Shown: positions 33,037-42,731, counted from the stretch's first letter. The stretch is 45,910 bases of DNA from CAYRFQ01 sp964423615 (GCA_964423615.1 CAYRFQ010000053.1:1-45910), one strand, 5' to 3'. Notes: generated by a model from the letters alone, not told the origin. A program made the numbers and translations.

Positions 33037-35832
33037 TTACACTTTGAATTCTTTCGTGTCCAGCCAGTTCGAACCCACTTGGACGTCCACCTTGAGCGGC
33101 ACACGGAGACGAGTTTTCAGGGCTTGTTGCATCTCTTGGGAAATCATAAAGGCGACCGATTCTATTTCTGCGGGCGGTGATTCGAAGACGAGTTCGTCAT
33201 GAATTTGTAACAACAATCTCGTTTGGCGATTTTCGTTGCGTAGTCGCCGAAAGATATTCAGCATGGCTACTTTTATCAAGTCCGCTGCGGACCCTTGGAT
33301 CTGCATGTTGATGGCTTCACGTTCGGCTTGGTTGCGTTGCGAATACGTCGAGTTGGCGCGAATGGCATCGGGATGAAACGAACGGCGTCGACCGAGTATG
33401 GTAGCAACATAGCCATCTTTTCGACATTTGCCAAGTAGTTCGTCCTGGTATTTCAAAACTTTTGGATATCTTTGGAAATACTCTGAGATAAATTGTTCGG
33501 CGTCTTCATTCGGAATCTGTAACCGTTGTGACAGTCCTCTGGCACTCATCCCGTAAATGACGCCAAAATTCACTGTTTTCGCCACTCTTCGCATTTGAGA
33601 AGACACTTGGTCTTCGTTAACTCCATGAATTTGTGCGGCCACCAACGTATGGATATCGCGATCTTCCTCATAGGCTCGACATAGTTCCTCGTCCTGGGAA
33701 AAGTGAGCCAACAACCTCAATTCGATTTGGGAGTAGTCGGCCATCACTAGTTGCCAACCGTCGCAAGCGACAAAGGCTTGTCGTATCTGGCCTCCCAAGT
33801 CAGAACGAATGGGAATATTCTGCAAATTCGGATCACTCGAACTCAGTCTTCCTGTCGCTGTAACGGTTTGGTTGAACGATGCATGAACACGACCAGTATC
33901 TGCATGCACAAGTTCAGGGAGGGTATCAATGTAGGTGCTCTTGAGTTTCGAAAGACGCCTGTGTTCAAGCAAGTGTTTCGGCAGTTCCAAATCGCTTTCG
34001 GCGGCTAAACGTTCCAACGTTTCCTGGTCGGTGCTCGGTTCGCCTTTGGGTGTTCGCTTCACAGGTTTGAGGCCGAGTTGCTCGAAGAGGATTCGTCTCA
34101 GTTGTTTGAGGGAACCTATGTTGAACTCTTCGCCAGCGAGTTCATAGATGGTGCTTTCCAAAGTATCGATCTGCGCTGTGAGGAACTTGTCCAATTCTTG
34201 GAGTCGTGTAACATCCAGGCAAATACCGTTCCCTTCGAGTTCGGCGAGGACTTCAATGAGTGGGATTTCGAGGTCGGCGTAAAGGTCCCATAGTTTCGAG
34301 TTTCGGAGTTCTTCCTCCAAACGGTCACACAATCGCCATGCCACATCGGCATCTTCGCCTGCATAGGATGTCACCTTGGCTGTGTCGACTTGATGCATTC
34401 CAAGCTGCTTGGGACCGGCTTTTCCGATGAGGGCCGTGATCGGAATAACTTCGTGGTTCAGGTATGTCCGGGCGAGATGTTGGAGATTATGATTTCTCTC
34501 GCCTGCGTTGAGTAAGTAGGCAGCGATCATGGGATCGCCAACGCAATTTTGCAATCGAATACCATGTTGACGCAAGACGAGCAAATCGTATTTGATGTTC
34601 TGGTTGATTTTCTCGCGTTTGGGATCCTCGAGGATGGGCTTGAGGTAAGAGATTACGGTTTGGCCATCGAGTATCGCGCACCCCTCTGGTCCCTTCACCG
34701 GAACATACCATCCAATTTTGGACTCTGTAGAAAAAGCATAGCCTACAATTTCCGCTTGCATCGGATTTGTGCTAGTAGTTTCCAAATCGACGGCTAAACG
34801 ATTGGATTCTGCAAGCCTTGTCAAGAGGGCAGCCAACTTGTGTTCTGTATCGACAAGGTAATATTGGCCTGGTTCCCACTTAGATTTTGCGGGACTCGTT
34901 TTTCCTGACTCTGAACTGGTTTCTACGCCATTTCGCTGGTCGTCTTCTAAAAGATCGTTGAGTGGGTGTTGGACCTGCGCTGTGAATGAGTTAAAGCCCC
35001 ACTCCCGAAACATCTCTGAGAGTTTAGGAACGTTTAGAGGCTTTCGTCGCCATCCCTCCCAGTCCAATTTCATGGGGACATTCGTTTTGAGGCGAACGAG
35101 TTGGCGAGTTCGTTCGAGATTGGGCAAAGATTCTTCGATGGCCGCTTGACGTTTGGGTCCTTTCACCTTCTTGACATTGGCGACAAGGTTTTCAAGAGTC
35201 CCGTACTCTTGTAACAACTTCGCTGCGGTTTTCAACCCGACCCCGGGAACGCCAGGAACATTATCGACCGAGTCCCCTACTAGAGTTTGAAGGTCGATTA
35301 CTTGCTCCGGAGTGACTCCCCAGTCCTCCTTGAGGGTGCCAAGGTCGATAGTTTGACGTTTCCGCAAGTTGTACAACCGGACATTTTTTTTGATCAGTTG
35401 GCGGCAATCCTTGTCGCTCGTACAGATGTAGACTTCCCATCCCAGCTCCGCAGCATTTGTCGCGACGGTGGCAATCACGTCGTCGGCTTCGTACCCTTCC
35501 TCCACAAGACACGGTATATTCATGCCTTCGAGCATCTGCCGCATGGCTGGGAACTGGACGGTCAGTTCCTCGGGCATGGCAGTGCGGTTGGCTTTATATT
35601 CGGTGTAGATGTCCTGTCGGAAGGTTCGCTTTTCACCGTCGAACACCACGATCAAATAATCGGGAGCGACATCCTGATAGATCGAAATCATGTCTCGTGT
35701 GAATCCGAACAAGGCGTTTGTTGGGATCCCTTTTGGACTCTGCATGCGCGAATCGACAGCGTGAAAGACCTGAAAGATCAATCCGAAAGCATCGACCAGA
35801 AAAACAAGTGGGGGACTGCAGGGTTTTAACAT
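33037..35832 (-). CDS. polA: DNA polymerase I
   Basis: DNA polymerase I fills gaps and removes primers in replication and repair. The frame is open from 35910; the ATG at 35832 is preferred because the 5'-nuclease domain then begins at once (VFLVDAFGLIFQVFHAV), giving 931 residues, close to the E. coli 928. All three domains look active. The 5'-3' exonuclease has EEGYEADDVIA and SDKDCRQL. The 3'-5' exonuclease has Asp/Glu in VDLETTSTNP, Asp in NQNIKYDLL and YAGEDAD. The polymerase has MADYSQIELR (motif A), the O-helix RRVAKTVNFGVIYG with Phe in the position that disfavours dideoxynucleotides, and motif C IHDELVFE. It is upstream of coaE on the same strand. Confidence 0.97.
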   Translation of the reverse strand: MLKPCSPPLVFLVDAFGLIFQVFHAVDSRMQSPKGIPTNALFGFTRDMISIYQDVAPDYLIVVFDGEKRTFRQDIYTEYKANRTAMPEELTVQFPAMRQMLEGMNIPCLVEEGYEADDVIATVATNAAELGWEVYICTSDKDCRQLIKKNVRLYNLRKRQTIDLGTLKEDWGVTPEQVIDLQTLVGDSVDNVPGVPGVGLKTAAKLLQEYGTLENLVANVKKVKGPKRQAAIEESLPNLERTRQLVRLKTNVPMKLDWEGWRRKPLNVPKLSEMFREWGFNSFTAQVQHPLNDLLEDDQRNGVETSSESGKTSPAKSKWEPGQYYLVDTEHKLAALLTRLAESNRLAVDLETTSTNPMQAEIVGYAFSTESKIGWYVPVKGPEGCAILDGQTVISYLKPILEDPKREKINQNIKYDLLVLRQHGIRLQNCVGDPMIAAYLLNAGERNHNLQHLARTYLNHEVIPITALIGKAGPKQLGMHQVDTAKVTSYAGEDADVAWRLCDRLEEELRNSKLWDLYADLEIPLIEVLAELEGNGICLDVTRLQELDKFLTAQIDTLESTIYELAGEEFNIGSLKQLRRILFEQLGLKPVKRTPKGEPSTDQETLERLAAESDLELPKHLLEHRRLSKLKSTYIDTLPELVHADTGRVHASFNQTVTATGRLSSSDPNLQNIPIRSDLGGQIRQAFVACDGWQLVMADYSQIELRLLAHFSQDEELCRAYEEDRDIHTLVAAQIHGVNEDQVSSQMRRVAKTVNFGVIYGMSARGLSQRLQIPNEDAEQFISEYFQRYPKVLKYQDELLGKCRKDGYVATILGRRRSFHPDAIRANSTYSQRNQAEREAINMQIQGSAADLIKVAMLNIFRRLRNENRQTRLLLQIHDELVFESPPAEIESVAFMISQEMQQALKTRLRVPLKVDVQVGSNWLDTKEFKV

Positions 35833-37025
35833 CGGCTCAACACGCGGAAGACAGGATGGCGGAGAAATCCTCAAGGTCGAGTGAGAGACCTTTTTCGGAA
35901 GACTTCCCATTACTGCGATCTGGTAGTCTTGGGGCGAATGTCGTGGTCGTTTTTGAATCAGCAGTGTAAGGAGTCAAACCCGTTTCGGGGAAATCAAACG
36001 TGGATACTCTGCGAGACTAACTTCTTATTCGTCATCCACGCCGATTTCATTGAGGATCCTATTTTCATTGAACTCGGAATCATCGAGTTGATGGTGGTAC
36101 TGTAGTATCGAGTTGGGAAAAGGTCAGGCCGTTTCCCAAACTAACATGACGTCGTCGAAACTGGGGAAAAGCAGTCTTTCTCCCCTACGTAGTCTCGAGG
36201 CAGATGACCACTTTGTTTGCTTCCCATTGCCAAAACCTGACTGATATAGTTGGCAGTTTGTCTGGAAACGAACAGCAAGTTGGTACGGATCGAGTTTTGT
36301 CTCCACCATTCAAAATCGCTCGCCTTGCGGATAAGGCCATCTGAGAGTTAAGATGGTGGAACATCAGATGTATCGGAATTCGTTGGTAATCACCCGTCAG
36401 TCAGTATGAGCTTTAGTTGAAGATCCAACGCCGTAATACACGTTGATTCGTCATAATCATTCAGAACCACAGTAAACTGACCGTTTCGGGAATCTAAAAA
36501 AGTGATTCGGATAATTCGGAGTCAGGTTTTCAGATTCAGACGGGAGTTGGGATGTTTGAGTATGGTGAAATCTTGTGGAATATCAAAAGCGTTATTTACA
36601 CCATTTAATCGCATTGTACGCTGAGTTAAGTGGGTGTCAAGTGGTTTCTCAGTCGGGAAGTGACTTGGTCCCTCCTTGGGATTTCAAAAATGTGGTGTGT
36701 CAGTTGGCAGTTGTATGATGCCCCTTGGGGACCGATGGGATCCTACGCTGTGGTTTTTGCAAGCGTTTCGATTGGATGCCCACAAATCGTGAAGCGCCCT
36801 CTCTTCTGGGGGTCTTCGATTCTATCGTGCAGTTTCGTTACACCTGGCACATTGCATCGGACAATACAGAGTCCCACACTTCACCCATCCTGTGGGGATT
36901 GACAGAGGTTCACGAACACTTAAAGTAGAGTATGCTAATTCGCTTTTGTGAGACTTTTCTCGAGTTTCGCCAGCCGCTCCCCAATCACCTCGCAAGGCAT
37001 CACAACCACTCAGGAGAATTGATTC
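35833..37025. other. 1.2-kb region without a convincing gene
   Basis: Between divergent polA and a coiled-coil protein gene. Open frames here (for example 36124-36309 on minus and 36630-36902 on plus) have no recognisable product and poor starts. A short hairpin TTGGGAAA/TTTCCCAA lies at about 36115-36137. I find no tRNA-like cloverleaf, CRISPR or transposase remnant. It should hold both outward promoters, with several hundred bases left unexplained. Confidence 0.5.
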
Positions 37026-38735
37026 ATGGCACCGAAGAAGAAGTACAAAGGGCCCAAGGCGGCTTCCTCCAGCCCGAACGTCGTTTTGGTCGTGTTCCTT
37101 ATCATTTTTGTCTTGACCAGCATTGGCTTGGGGGTAAGCACTTACTACGGTTTCGAGGGGCAGAAAAAGCTCCAAGAAGCTGCGAAGGCTGCCGAAGCCA
37201 AACTTGATGCAGCGAAAAAACAAACGCGACTTCAGGAGTACTTCCGGCAGGAGGCGATGAAGCAAATCGGCCTTGATTTGCTACCCGCCGACGGCGCTTA
37301 CTCGGAAGAGGCGAACTGGAAGTCGGATCGAAAGCAATTTCTCGATGGTTCCATGAACTTCAAGGGGATGGAGAAGTACACCCCACACATCAAGAATTTG
37401 ATTGCAACGGGCGAGGATGCGAAATATCTGGGCACTGAACTCGACCCTGCGAAAAACTCGATTGGGTACAAAAAAACATGGAAGCAACTCGTCGATGAAT
37501 TACGTCAACAAATCGCAGCCCTCGAGAACGCGAGACAGAAAGCCAACAGTTTGGCCAAGAGCTTCCAGACCAATTTCTCCAACTTGGCGACTGACTTCGA
37601 CCCGGTTTATGACAAACTCCGCAAAGACAATAATTCTGTCATCCAGAGCGGACTATCGAGTATCCAAACTACGATGAAGGAGATGCAGGACGAGTGGGTG
37701 AAAGTTCAACAGGTGGAAGATTTACGGACGAGGGATCAGCTGGCTTTTGCCGAAGCTAAGCGGGGTTTGCTCGAGAAAATTCGAAAGTTAGGGGAGAAAG
37801 TCATAGCTCTCGAAGACGAACTCGGAGATCCTGCCAGCAAAGTGGGAGGTGGGATAGGGGGCGGAAAGGGCAAGGGAGGTTCGGGTCAGCCCTACGCTTT
37901 GATGCTCGATGTGTCCAAGGGGCGTCCACTTTGGGATCTTCCCAAAGGGAAAATCCTCAGGGTCAACAACAAAACCCGACAAGTCCTTCTGAACGTTGGG
38001 ACCGAAGACGGAGTGAAAAATCGCCTGACCTTCTCAGTCTTTGCAGCCGGTCAAGATGGCCAAGCTCAGGGATTCCTTAAAGGGACAGTGGAGATCTTCA
38101 ACGCCAAACTGAACACTTCCGAGGGGAAAATCACCGCCGTATACACTGAAGATGGCGTTCCCATTCCTCTGGGAGGCTCGCAGACGCTTGCGAGCAAGAG
38201 AATGTCGGAATACCCGATAGGCAAAGATGACCTTTTGTACAACATGTTTTGGAACTCACGAGTGGCCCTCGCAGGGAAGTTCAACATCACCGGGAAAAAA
38301 TCCTACAGCGCGGCCCAAGACGCCGAAAACATGAAACAATTCCGTCAGTTCCTGGAAAGTCAAAACATCCAGGTCGATGCCCAAGTTGATCCTCGCGACG
38401 GCAAGATCGTTGGCAAAATCGTTCCTTCCACACGTTTCTTGATCGTGGGTGGTCTAGGGCATCTGGAACAACAACTCTTAGATGAGAACCCGAAAGACAA
38501 GGCAGCAGCAGAAACACTTTTGAAGGGGATCAAAAAAATGCGATCCAAGGCGATTGATCGCGGGATGTTCATTGTTTCTGCCACAAACTTCACGGGGTTG
38601 ATTGGATATCAACCGCCAAGAAGTGAAGAATCGGTTGAGGTTCCCACCTTCGTCCCGAGTCCCCTCTTCGTCGGTCGCCCGAGAAATGGCGGCGGTGTAG
38701 GCAGCTTTGACCTTGGCGGCGCGAACCAAAAATAG
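37026..38735 (+). CDS. membrane-anchored coiled-coil protein, function unknown
   Basis: A 569-residue protein anchored by one N-terminal membrane segment (about residues 18-38, VVLVVFLIIFVLTSIGLGVS) after a lysine-rich cytosolic start (MAPKKKYKGPK), with the bulk outside the cytosol. A helical, coiled-coil-prone region (about 45-270; LQEAAKAAEAKLDAAKKQTR, LVDELRQQIAALENARQKAN, LLEKIRKLGEKVIALEDEL) leads through a Gly/Lys linker (about 275-290) to a mixed C-terminal domain with a beta-rich part (GKILRVNNKTRQVLLNVG). I know similar single-span coiled-coil proteins from planctomycetes, often mislabelled SMC-like; no ATPase motif is present here. The ATG at 37026 has AGGAG about 10 bases upstream. 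Function is unknown; an envelope scaffold is a guess. Confidence 0.75.
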   Translation: MAPKKKYKGPKAASSSPNVVLVVFLIIFVLTSIGLGVSTYYGFEGQKKLQEAAKAAEAKLDAAKKQTRLQEYFRQEAMKQIGLDLLPADGAYSEEANWKSDRKQFLDGSMNFKGMEKYTPHIKNLIATGEDAKYLGTELDPAKNSIGYKKTWKQLVDELRQQIAALENARQKANSLAKSFQTNFSNLATDFDPVYDKLRKDNNSVIQSGLSSIQTTMKEMQDEWVKVQQVEDLRTRDQLAFAEAKRGLLEKIRKLGEKVIALEDELGDPASKVGGGIGGGKGKGGSGQPYALMLDVSKGRPLWDLPKGKILRVNNKTRQVLLNVGTEDGVKNRLTFSVFAAGQDGQAQGFLKGTVEIFNAKLNTSEGKITAVYTEDGVPIPLGGSQTLASKRMSEYPIGKDDLLYNMFWNSRVALAGKFNITGKKSYSAAQDAENMKQFRQFLESQNIQVDAQVDPRDGKIVGKIVPSTRFLIVGGLGHLEQQLLDENPKDKAAAETLLKGIKKMRSKAIDRGMFIVSATNFTGLIGYQPPRSEESVEVPTFVPSPLFVGRPRNGGGVGSFDLGGANQK

Positions 38736-39210
38736 CCGAGCCAAGGAAATCCATGGAAAACGTGTCGTTGTTTCTCGTTTTTGAGCTTGCAAGTTTCAAC
38801 AACGCGGAATTCGACACCAATTCATTCGAATGCCCAATTCATCGGGTTCCATTCGAATCCGACACTTATCCGAAGCAGAGCCAGGGAACACGGAGAATAC
38901 ACTCGTGTTCGACTCCTCCAGGATTCCGGTTTCCATTCGAACTGAGTTGATATCGATTCCTGACCGTATTCGGTCCATTCCGAATCGTACAAGCGAGCCG
39001 AGTGAACCTCCGACACACAACCTGTACATTTCGGGTCCGGGTGCAATAACGATCCTAAAATCGTAGCGTCATTGCATCCGAAATTGACCTTTCTTCCGTT
39101 CTCTTCTTTTGATTAAATCCGCCGCGCTGTGACGGCTCGTTAATCCGAGTGCCACACTCGGTTGACTAATCCAACTGTGTGCTCCTGGCACCCGTCGGAG
39201 GAGGTATTCC
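38736..39210. other. intergenic region rich in TTCGAA-type motifs
   Basis: About 475 bases. The part from 38815 to 38990 contains many variants of ATTCGAA/ATTCCGAA; the 11-mer TTCCATTCGAA occurs exactly at 38847 and 38931. A perfect 7-bp stem (CCGAGTG/CACTCGG, 39144-39160) lies in the leader of the next gene, about 50 bases before its start. No gene is convincing. Confidence 0.5.
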
Positions 39211-40629
39211 ATGCGCTGGACGTTCGGTGTGGTTTTTGCGTGGATTATGGCGGTTCTGCTGTTTTTCGTAGGTACTCCGAGTCGTGCTCAAACACCCGCC
39301 GAGGGAGTCAGACAGCTTTACGAACAGGCGAAGCCGTTTCTCCAGGAAGCTCTTGAGAGAAAGGTTCCCGAGGACGTTCAGCTCAAGATTGTGAAAACGA
39401 AAGTTCTACGATCCATCCCGAGTTGGAACGTCAAAACTTTTCTTTCTTGGCGTTTTCCGGGAATGAAGAAAGACCAGTGGCAGCAGGTTTACAGACGCTG
39501 TCACGATTTGTACTGTCAACAGGTTGTCGCAAGACATTTGGAAGGGACGCACTCGGTGGTCGTGATCCCAGACCACCTCCAGCCACTGGCAGCCAGTGAT
39601 CCAACATTACGTGAAGTGTATTCCCTGCCATTCCTCCAACTGGCTATCGTTCACGAAGTTGCCAAACTCGCACTCGAAGAGGAACATAAACTCCTGAGCC
39701 GACGCCACGATCCACACAGCCTTGAAGACGTTCGAATCCAGAGAGCCCTTGTGGAAGGTCGAGCCCAATGGATCACCGAGCAGGTGGCTCGACGAATCAA
39801 AACAGAATCGTATTTTGGCTTGCTGAAACAAGTTTGGGACGTGGCCGCGAAGGTGGATGCTCCAGAGAACGGCTCGCACGATGCGTGGCAAGCGACGGTC
39901 CAGATGCAACGTGATTCCTACGGCAAGGGGCTAGCGTTCTTTCGGGCATTGTCGGAGAAGCGGTCCACGATGTCAGAAGCACAGATCTTCCGAAACCCAC
40001 CTCGGCGTTGGAAATGGATCGAGGCTCCGCAGCAATACCTCAAAGTCCTTTCACAAGGGAAGCTGCAACTTCGTAAAGTGATTGGGAGACTTGAGAAAGA
40101 AAGCATCCTGAAAGGATGGACGACGCGCCAACAAGCGTGGACGCCCGACCTCCTGACTCATGTCGGGCAACTCCTCGGTGCCGAAAAGGAGGCTGCGGAA
40201 ATCGCCAAGAAATGGGTCGACGGCCATTCTCTAGTCTGGATGCAGAAGGAAAATCCAACAGCCACAATCTCGCTCAATTTGACCAGGTACGACGGAGAGG
40301 AGTCCGCGAAAGCCTACATCGGGTTTGCTCTCGACATCCAACAGAAACGGGATGAGTATATTGCCAAGGCCTTCGGAAGCTCCTCTGGCGCTGGGAAATC
40401 CCAGGTTCGGTATGTCAAGCTCCACGGACTCAAAAATGTAATCCAAATCACCACGACATTCAAAACGTCTTCGAAGCAAACTTCGATGGGTATGGTCCTG
40501 GCTCGGAAAGGTGCGTTGGTTTTGGAATTGCATTTTCGAGGAGTGCCCACTGACATCGGCTGGGCTGCTAGTGCCATCCAAGCCACGCTGCGAGTCATTT
40601 CCGACGAACTAAGGACGCCACCCGGATGA
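39211..40629 (+). CDS. secreted protein with degenerate metallopeptidase-like motif
   Basis: A 472-residue exported protein. The ATG at 39211 has GGAGGAGG about 6 bases upstream. Signal peptide residues are about 1-26 (FAWIMAVLLFFVGTPSRAQ). Near residue 150 it reads LAIVHEVAKLALEEEHKLL, and about 30 residues later ALVEGRAQWITEQVA. In a group of bacterial zinc peptidase-like proteins the equivalent pattern is HExxHALQDQ followed by an ALxEGxA helix. Here the second histidine is lysine, so zinc binding and catalysis are probably lost. The C-terminal third has beta-rich segments (ATISLNLTRY, KNVIQITTTFKTSS, ALVLELHFRG). Its last 21 bases overlap the tail of the convergent lipoprotein gene. Function is unknown. 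Confidence 0.75.
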   Translation: MRWTFGVVFAWIMAVLLFFVGTPSRAQTPAEGVRQLYEQAKPFLQEALERKVPEDVQLKIVKTKVLRSIPSWNVKTFLSWRFPGMKKDQWQQVYRRCHDLYCQQVVARHLEGTHSVVVIPDHLQPLAASDPTLREVYSLPFLQLAIVHEVAKLALEEEHKLLSRRHDPHSLEDVRIQRALVEGRAQWITEQVARRIKTESYFGLLKQVWDVAAKVDAPENGSHDAWQATVQMQRDSYGKGLAFFRALSEKRSTMSEAQIFRNPPRRWKWIEAPQQYLKVLSQGKLQLRKVIGRLEKESILKGWTTRQQAWTPDLLTHVGQLLGAEKEAAEIAKKWVDGHSLVWMQKENPTATISLNLTRYDGEESAKAYIGFALDIQQKRDEYIAKAFGSSSGAGKSQVRYVKLHGLKNVIQITTTFKTSSKQTSMGMVLARKGALVLELHFRGVPTDIGWAASAIQATLRVISDELRTPPG

Positions 40630-41415
40630 GTGCTCCGAAATCAGAGGATCGGTAGACCGGGCTTGTGGAACATCTCCCGGCAAAACGGAAACGGGGTCGA
40701 GAGCTTTGTTCCATTCTGCGTCCATTTGTCTTTGACGCTCGGAGTAGATGCGTGGATGAGGCAATCGCTCTGGACCTGGTGCGACCTTTGGCAAAGGCAA
40801 CTGTTCGGTGGATTGCTTACGCGGTTGCGTTGGAGGATAAGCAACCGGGATTAAACTGGCGACGTTCGTTAGCTCGGCCATCAGTCGATGGGTCGTCTCC
40901 TTGTTTTTCAGACTTCCCAGTCGCAAAATGGTCGTCATGTTTGATGTGTCGGTGACTTCAACGAATCCGTCGGATTGCGTGTGGTCGAAGTGGACGACCA
41001 AATCGATCGCCACATCCTCAGCAAGGGCCTTGTTCACGATGTGAGGGAGTGTCTTCGCTCCCATCCCACAACCAACGACGACGAACCTGGCCTCGGGACA
41101 CAATTTGGCGTGTCGTCGCATTTCCCTGGCGACCCAGTGCGTCCGATAAATCGATCCGTAGATTGTCTTGCGATAGCCAAGTCGATTCAGGTAATTCCGC
41201 AAGCCTGCAAGATGACTTGTTCCAATCGGGTCAAGACCGTCGAGCATGACGATGTACACGTGATGGCGTGCGACAGGGTTGGTGGATCGGATCAAGTGGA
41301 CGTGGTGGGGATCGGGCATTTGGACGGCTTGGTGAAAGCAACCACACAAACAAAGCAAACAAAAGGTGATCAGGGCGAGGAAGAGTGGACTCTCCCAAAG
41401 TCGAGTGATGTACAT
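40609..41415 (-). CDS. putative lipoprotein, alpha/beta-hydrolase-like core
   Basis: A 268-residue protein with a lipobox (LCLCGCF, candidate lipidated Cys near residue 26) after a hydrophobic signal, so it is probably a membrane-anchored lipoprotein. The core (about 50-200) looks like an alpha/beta sheet: HVYIVMLDGLDPIGTSHLAG, RFVVVGCGMGAKTLPHIVN, AIDLVVHFDHTQSDG. The position of a hydrolase nucleophile elbow reads GCGMGA, with no Ser, so catalysis by a Ser triad is unlikely. The C-terminal third is Pro/Arg/Gln-rich and probably disordered. The ATG at 41415 has AGGAAG about 9 bases upstream. It overlaps the convergent upstream-coordinate gene by 21 bases at their 3' ends. The function is not recognised. 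Confidence 0.7.
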   Translation of the reverse strand: MYITRLWESPLFLALITFCLLCLCGCFHQAVQMPDPHHVHLIRSTNPVARHHVYIVMLDGLDPIGTSHLAGLRNYLNRLGYRKTIYGSIYRTHWVAREMRRHAKLCPEARFVVVGCGMGAKTLPHIVNKALAEDVAIDLVVHFDHTQSDGFVEVTDTSNMTTILRLGSLKNKETTHRLMAELTNVASLIPVAYPPTQPRKQSTEQLPLPKVAPGPERLPHPRIYSERQRQMDAEWNKALDPVSVLPGDVPQARSTDPLISEHSSGWRP

Positions 41416-41478
41416 GATCGGAACTTCCTGTTCGGCAACATCGCGGCGGGTTTGCGATTAAGAAACAGGGAACCACAT

Positions 41479-41498
41479 CCGCGATTCCTTTCGCGGAC
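41479..41498. repeat. short perfect hairpin upstream of the lipoprotein gene
   Basis: TCCGCGA (41479-41485) and TCGCGGA (41492-41498) form a perfect 7-bp stem with a 6-base loop, in the gap between the oxidoreductase stop and the lipoprotein start, both on minus. No T-tract follows. Confidence 0.3.
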
Positions 41499-41705
41499 TC
41501 GAACTCAAGGTTCCTCGGGGGGTCCTTTTTCAGTTCGGCAAGAAAAACCCGCTTAATTGACGCCAACAGAGCAATCCCGACAACAAGTTGCCCTGAACTA
41601 GTCGTGTCGGATGGGTCGAACAAAACTGACCTGATGCAACGAGAACGCCGATTGCTTGGAACTCCCGTAATTTAGGTGTACTATTGGCTAACCGGGTTGA
41701 TTGGA

Positions 41706-42731
41706 TTAGGAAATTGAGACCGGTTGTCCTGTCCGCACAGATTCACATTCCTTGTGGCAAAGGACCAAAGCATCTCGTGCGAGTTGACCGCTCAACAAGT
41801 CTGGTGCCTTATTCGCCGTAATTCCGTCGACTGCTGCCTGGATTTCCCGTGTAAAACCACTTACCGGATCATCTCCTCCGGTCAGGGTAGGTTGTTCGCT
41901 CGAACCGTCTTCATGAAGGATCGTCAAAGGCACCGTTCCAGATTCGTAAATGAGGGTGGCCTTTTCGAGATAGATTTCGTAACCGTGGACGAATTCGCGG
42001 GCCTTCATAGAGACTGCGCCGCTCGAACATGTTACGGCCTTATCGCGGCTGTCATAGAGATACGATGTGGTCAAATAGCTGACGGCACCATTTTCTTCGA
42101 TGCCAGTCGAGAAGACTTTCTCGGGAACACCACAGATGAGACCGATGAAGTGGGTGTCATGGATATGCAAATCGACGGCTGGCCCACCGGTGAGGCTGAC
42201 GTCGCCGATCTCGGCAGACCAGTCGGGTTTGGAAATCACACGGCGAAAATGGGCTCCGACGAGTTTTCCGTACTTGCCAGACCGGACAGAATCGACTGCA
42301 AATGCAAACTCCGGAAAGAACGGCAAAACATGGGCGACCATCAAAATTTTGCCAGATTGGTTTGCCGCCTGGACCATTCGATCGGCGTCCTCTTGTGTGA
42401 GGGCAATGGCTTTTTCTACGAGGACGTGTTTTCCAGCTTGGAGTGCCTTGATGGTAAAATCAGGATGAAGGTGAGTGGGGTTGCAAACATCCACAAGGTC
42501 GATGTCGGGATCAGCGAGCATGGCGTCATAATCAGCATAAACTTTCAATCCAGAGACATCGATGATTTCGCCCGGTGGACCAAAATTCCCGCGAATCGCA
42601 GTCCAGTCACCTTGACGTTTTTTCTCGTCGCGACTGCAGATTGCTACAAGCGATGCACCCGTGACTTTCCGGAGGGCCAGATAGTGTATCCAACCCATAA
42701 AACCTATGCCGACGATGCCGATGCGGATCAT
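41706..42731 (-). CDS. Gfo/Idh/MocA family NAD(P)-dependent oxidoreductase
   Basis: A 341-residue member of the Gfo/Idh/MocA family, which oxidises or reduces sugars, inositols and related compounds; the specific substrate cannot be told. The Rossmann fold opens with GIVGIGFMG. CNPTHLHPDFTIKAL and HVLVEKAIA follow; the last is the catalytic-lysine motif, with Ala in place of the usual Pro of EKP. The substrate-domain signature is GGPAVDLHIHDTHFIG. Residues 60-80 (DVSGLKVYADYDAMLADPDI) are typical. There is no Tat signal, unlike many planctomycete paralogues, so it is cytosolic. The ATG at 42731 has AGGAAG about 10 bases upstream. It is upstream of the lipoprotein gene on the same strand, 290 bases away, so co-transcription is doubtful. 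Confidence 0.93.
   Translation of the reverse strand: MIRIGIVGIGFMGWIHYLALRKVTGASLVAICSRDEKKRQGDWTAIRGNFGPPGEIIDVSGLKVYADYDAMLADPDIDLVDVCNPTHLHPDFTIKALQAGKHVLVEKAIALTQEDADRMVQAANQSGKILMVAHVLPFFPEFAFAVDSVRSGKYGKLVGAHFRRVISKPDWSAEIGDVSLTGGPAVDLHIHDTHFIGLICGVPEKVFSTGIEENGAVSYLTTSYLYDSRDKAVTCSSGAVSMKAREFVHGYEIYLEKATLIYESGTVPLTILHEDGSSEQPTLTGGDDPVSGFTREIQAAVDGITANKAPDLLSGQLARDALVLCHKECESVRTGQPVSIS

Noticed and set aside
36124..36309. 61-residue open frame in the polA-upstream gap
   Set aside because: No ribosome binding site, no family resemblance, and its end coincides with a small hairpin.
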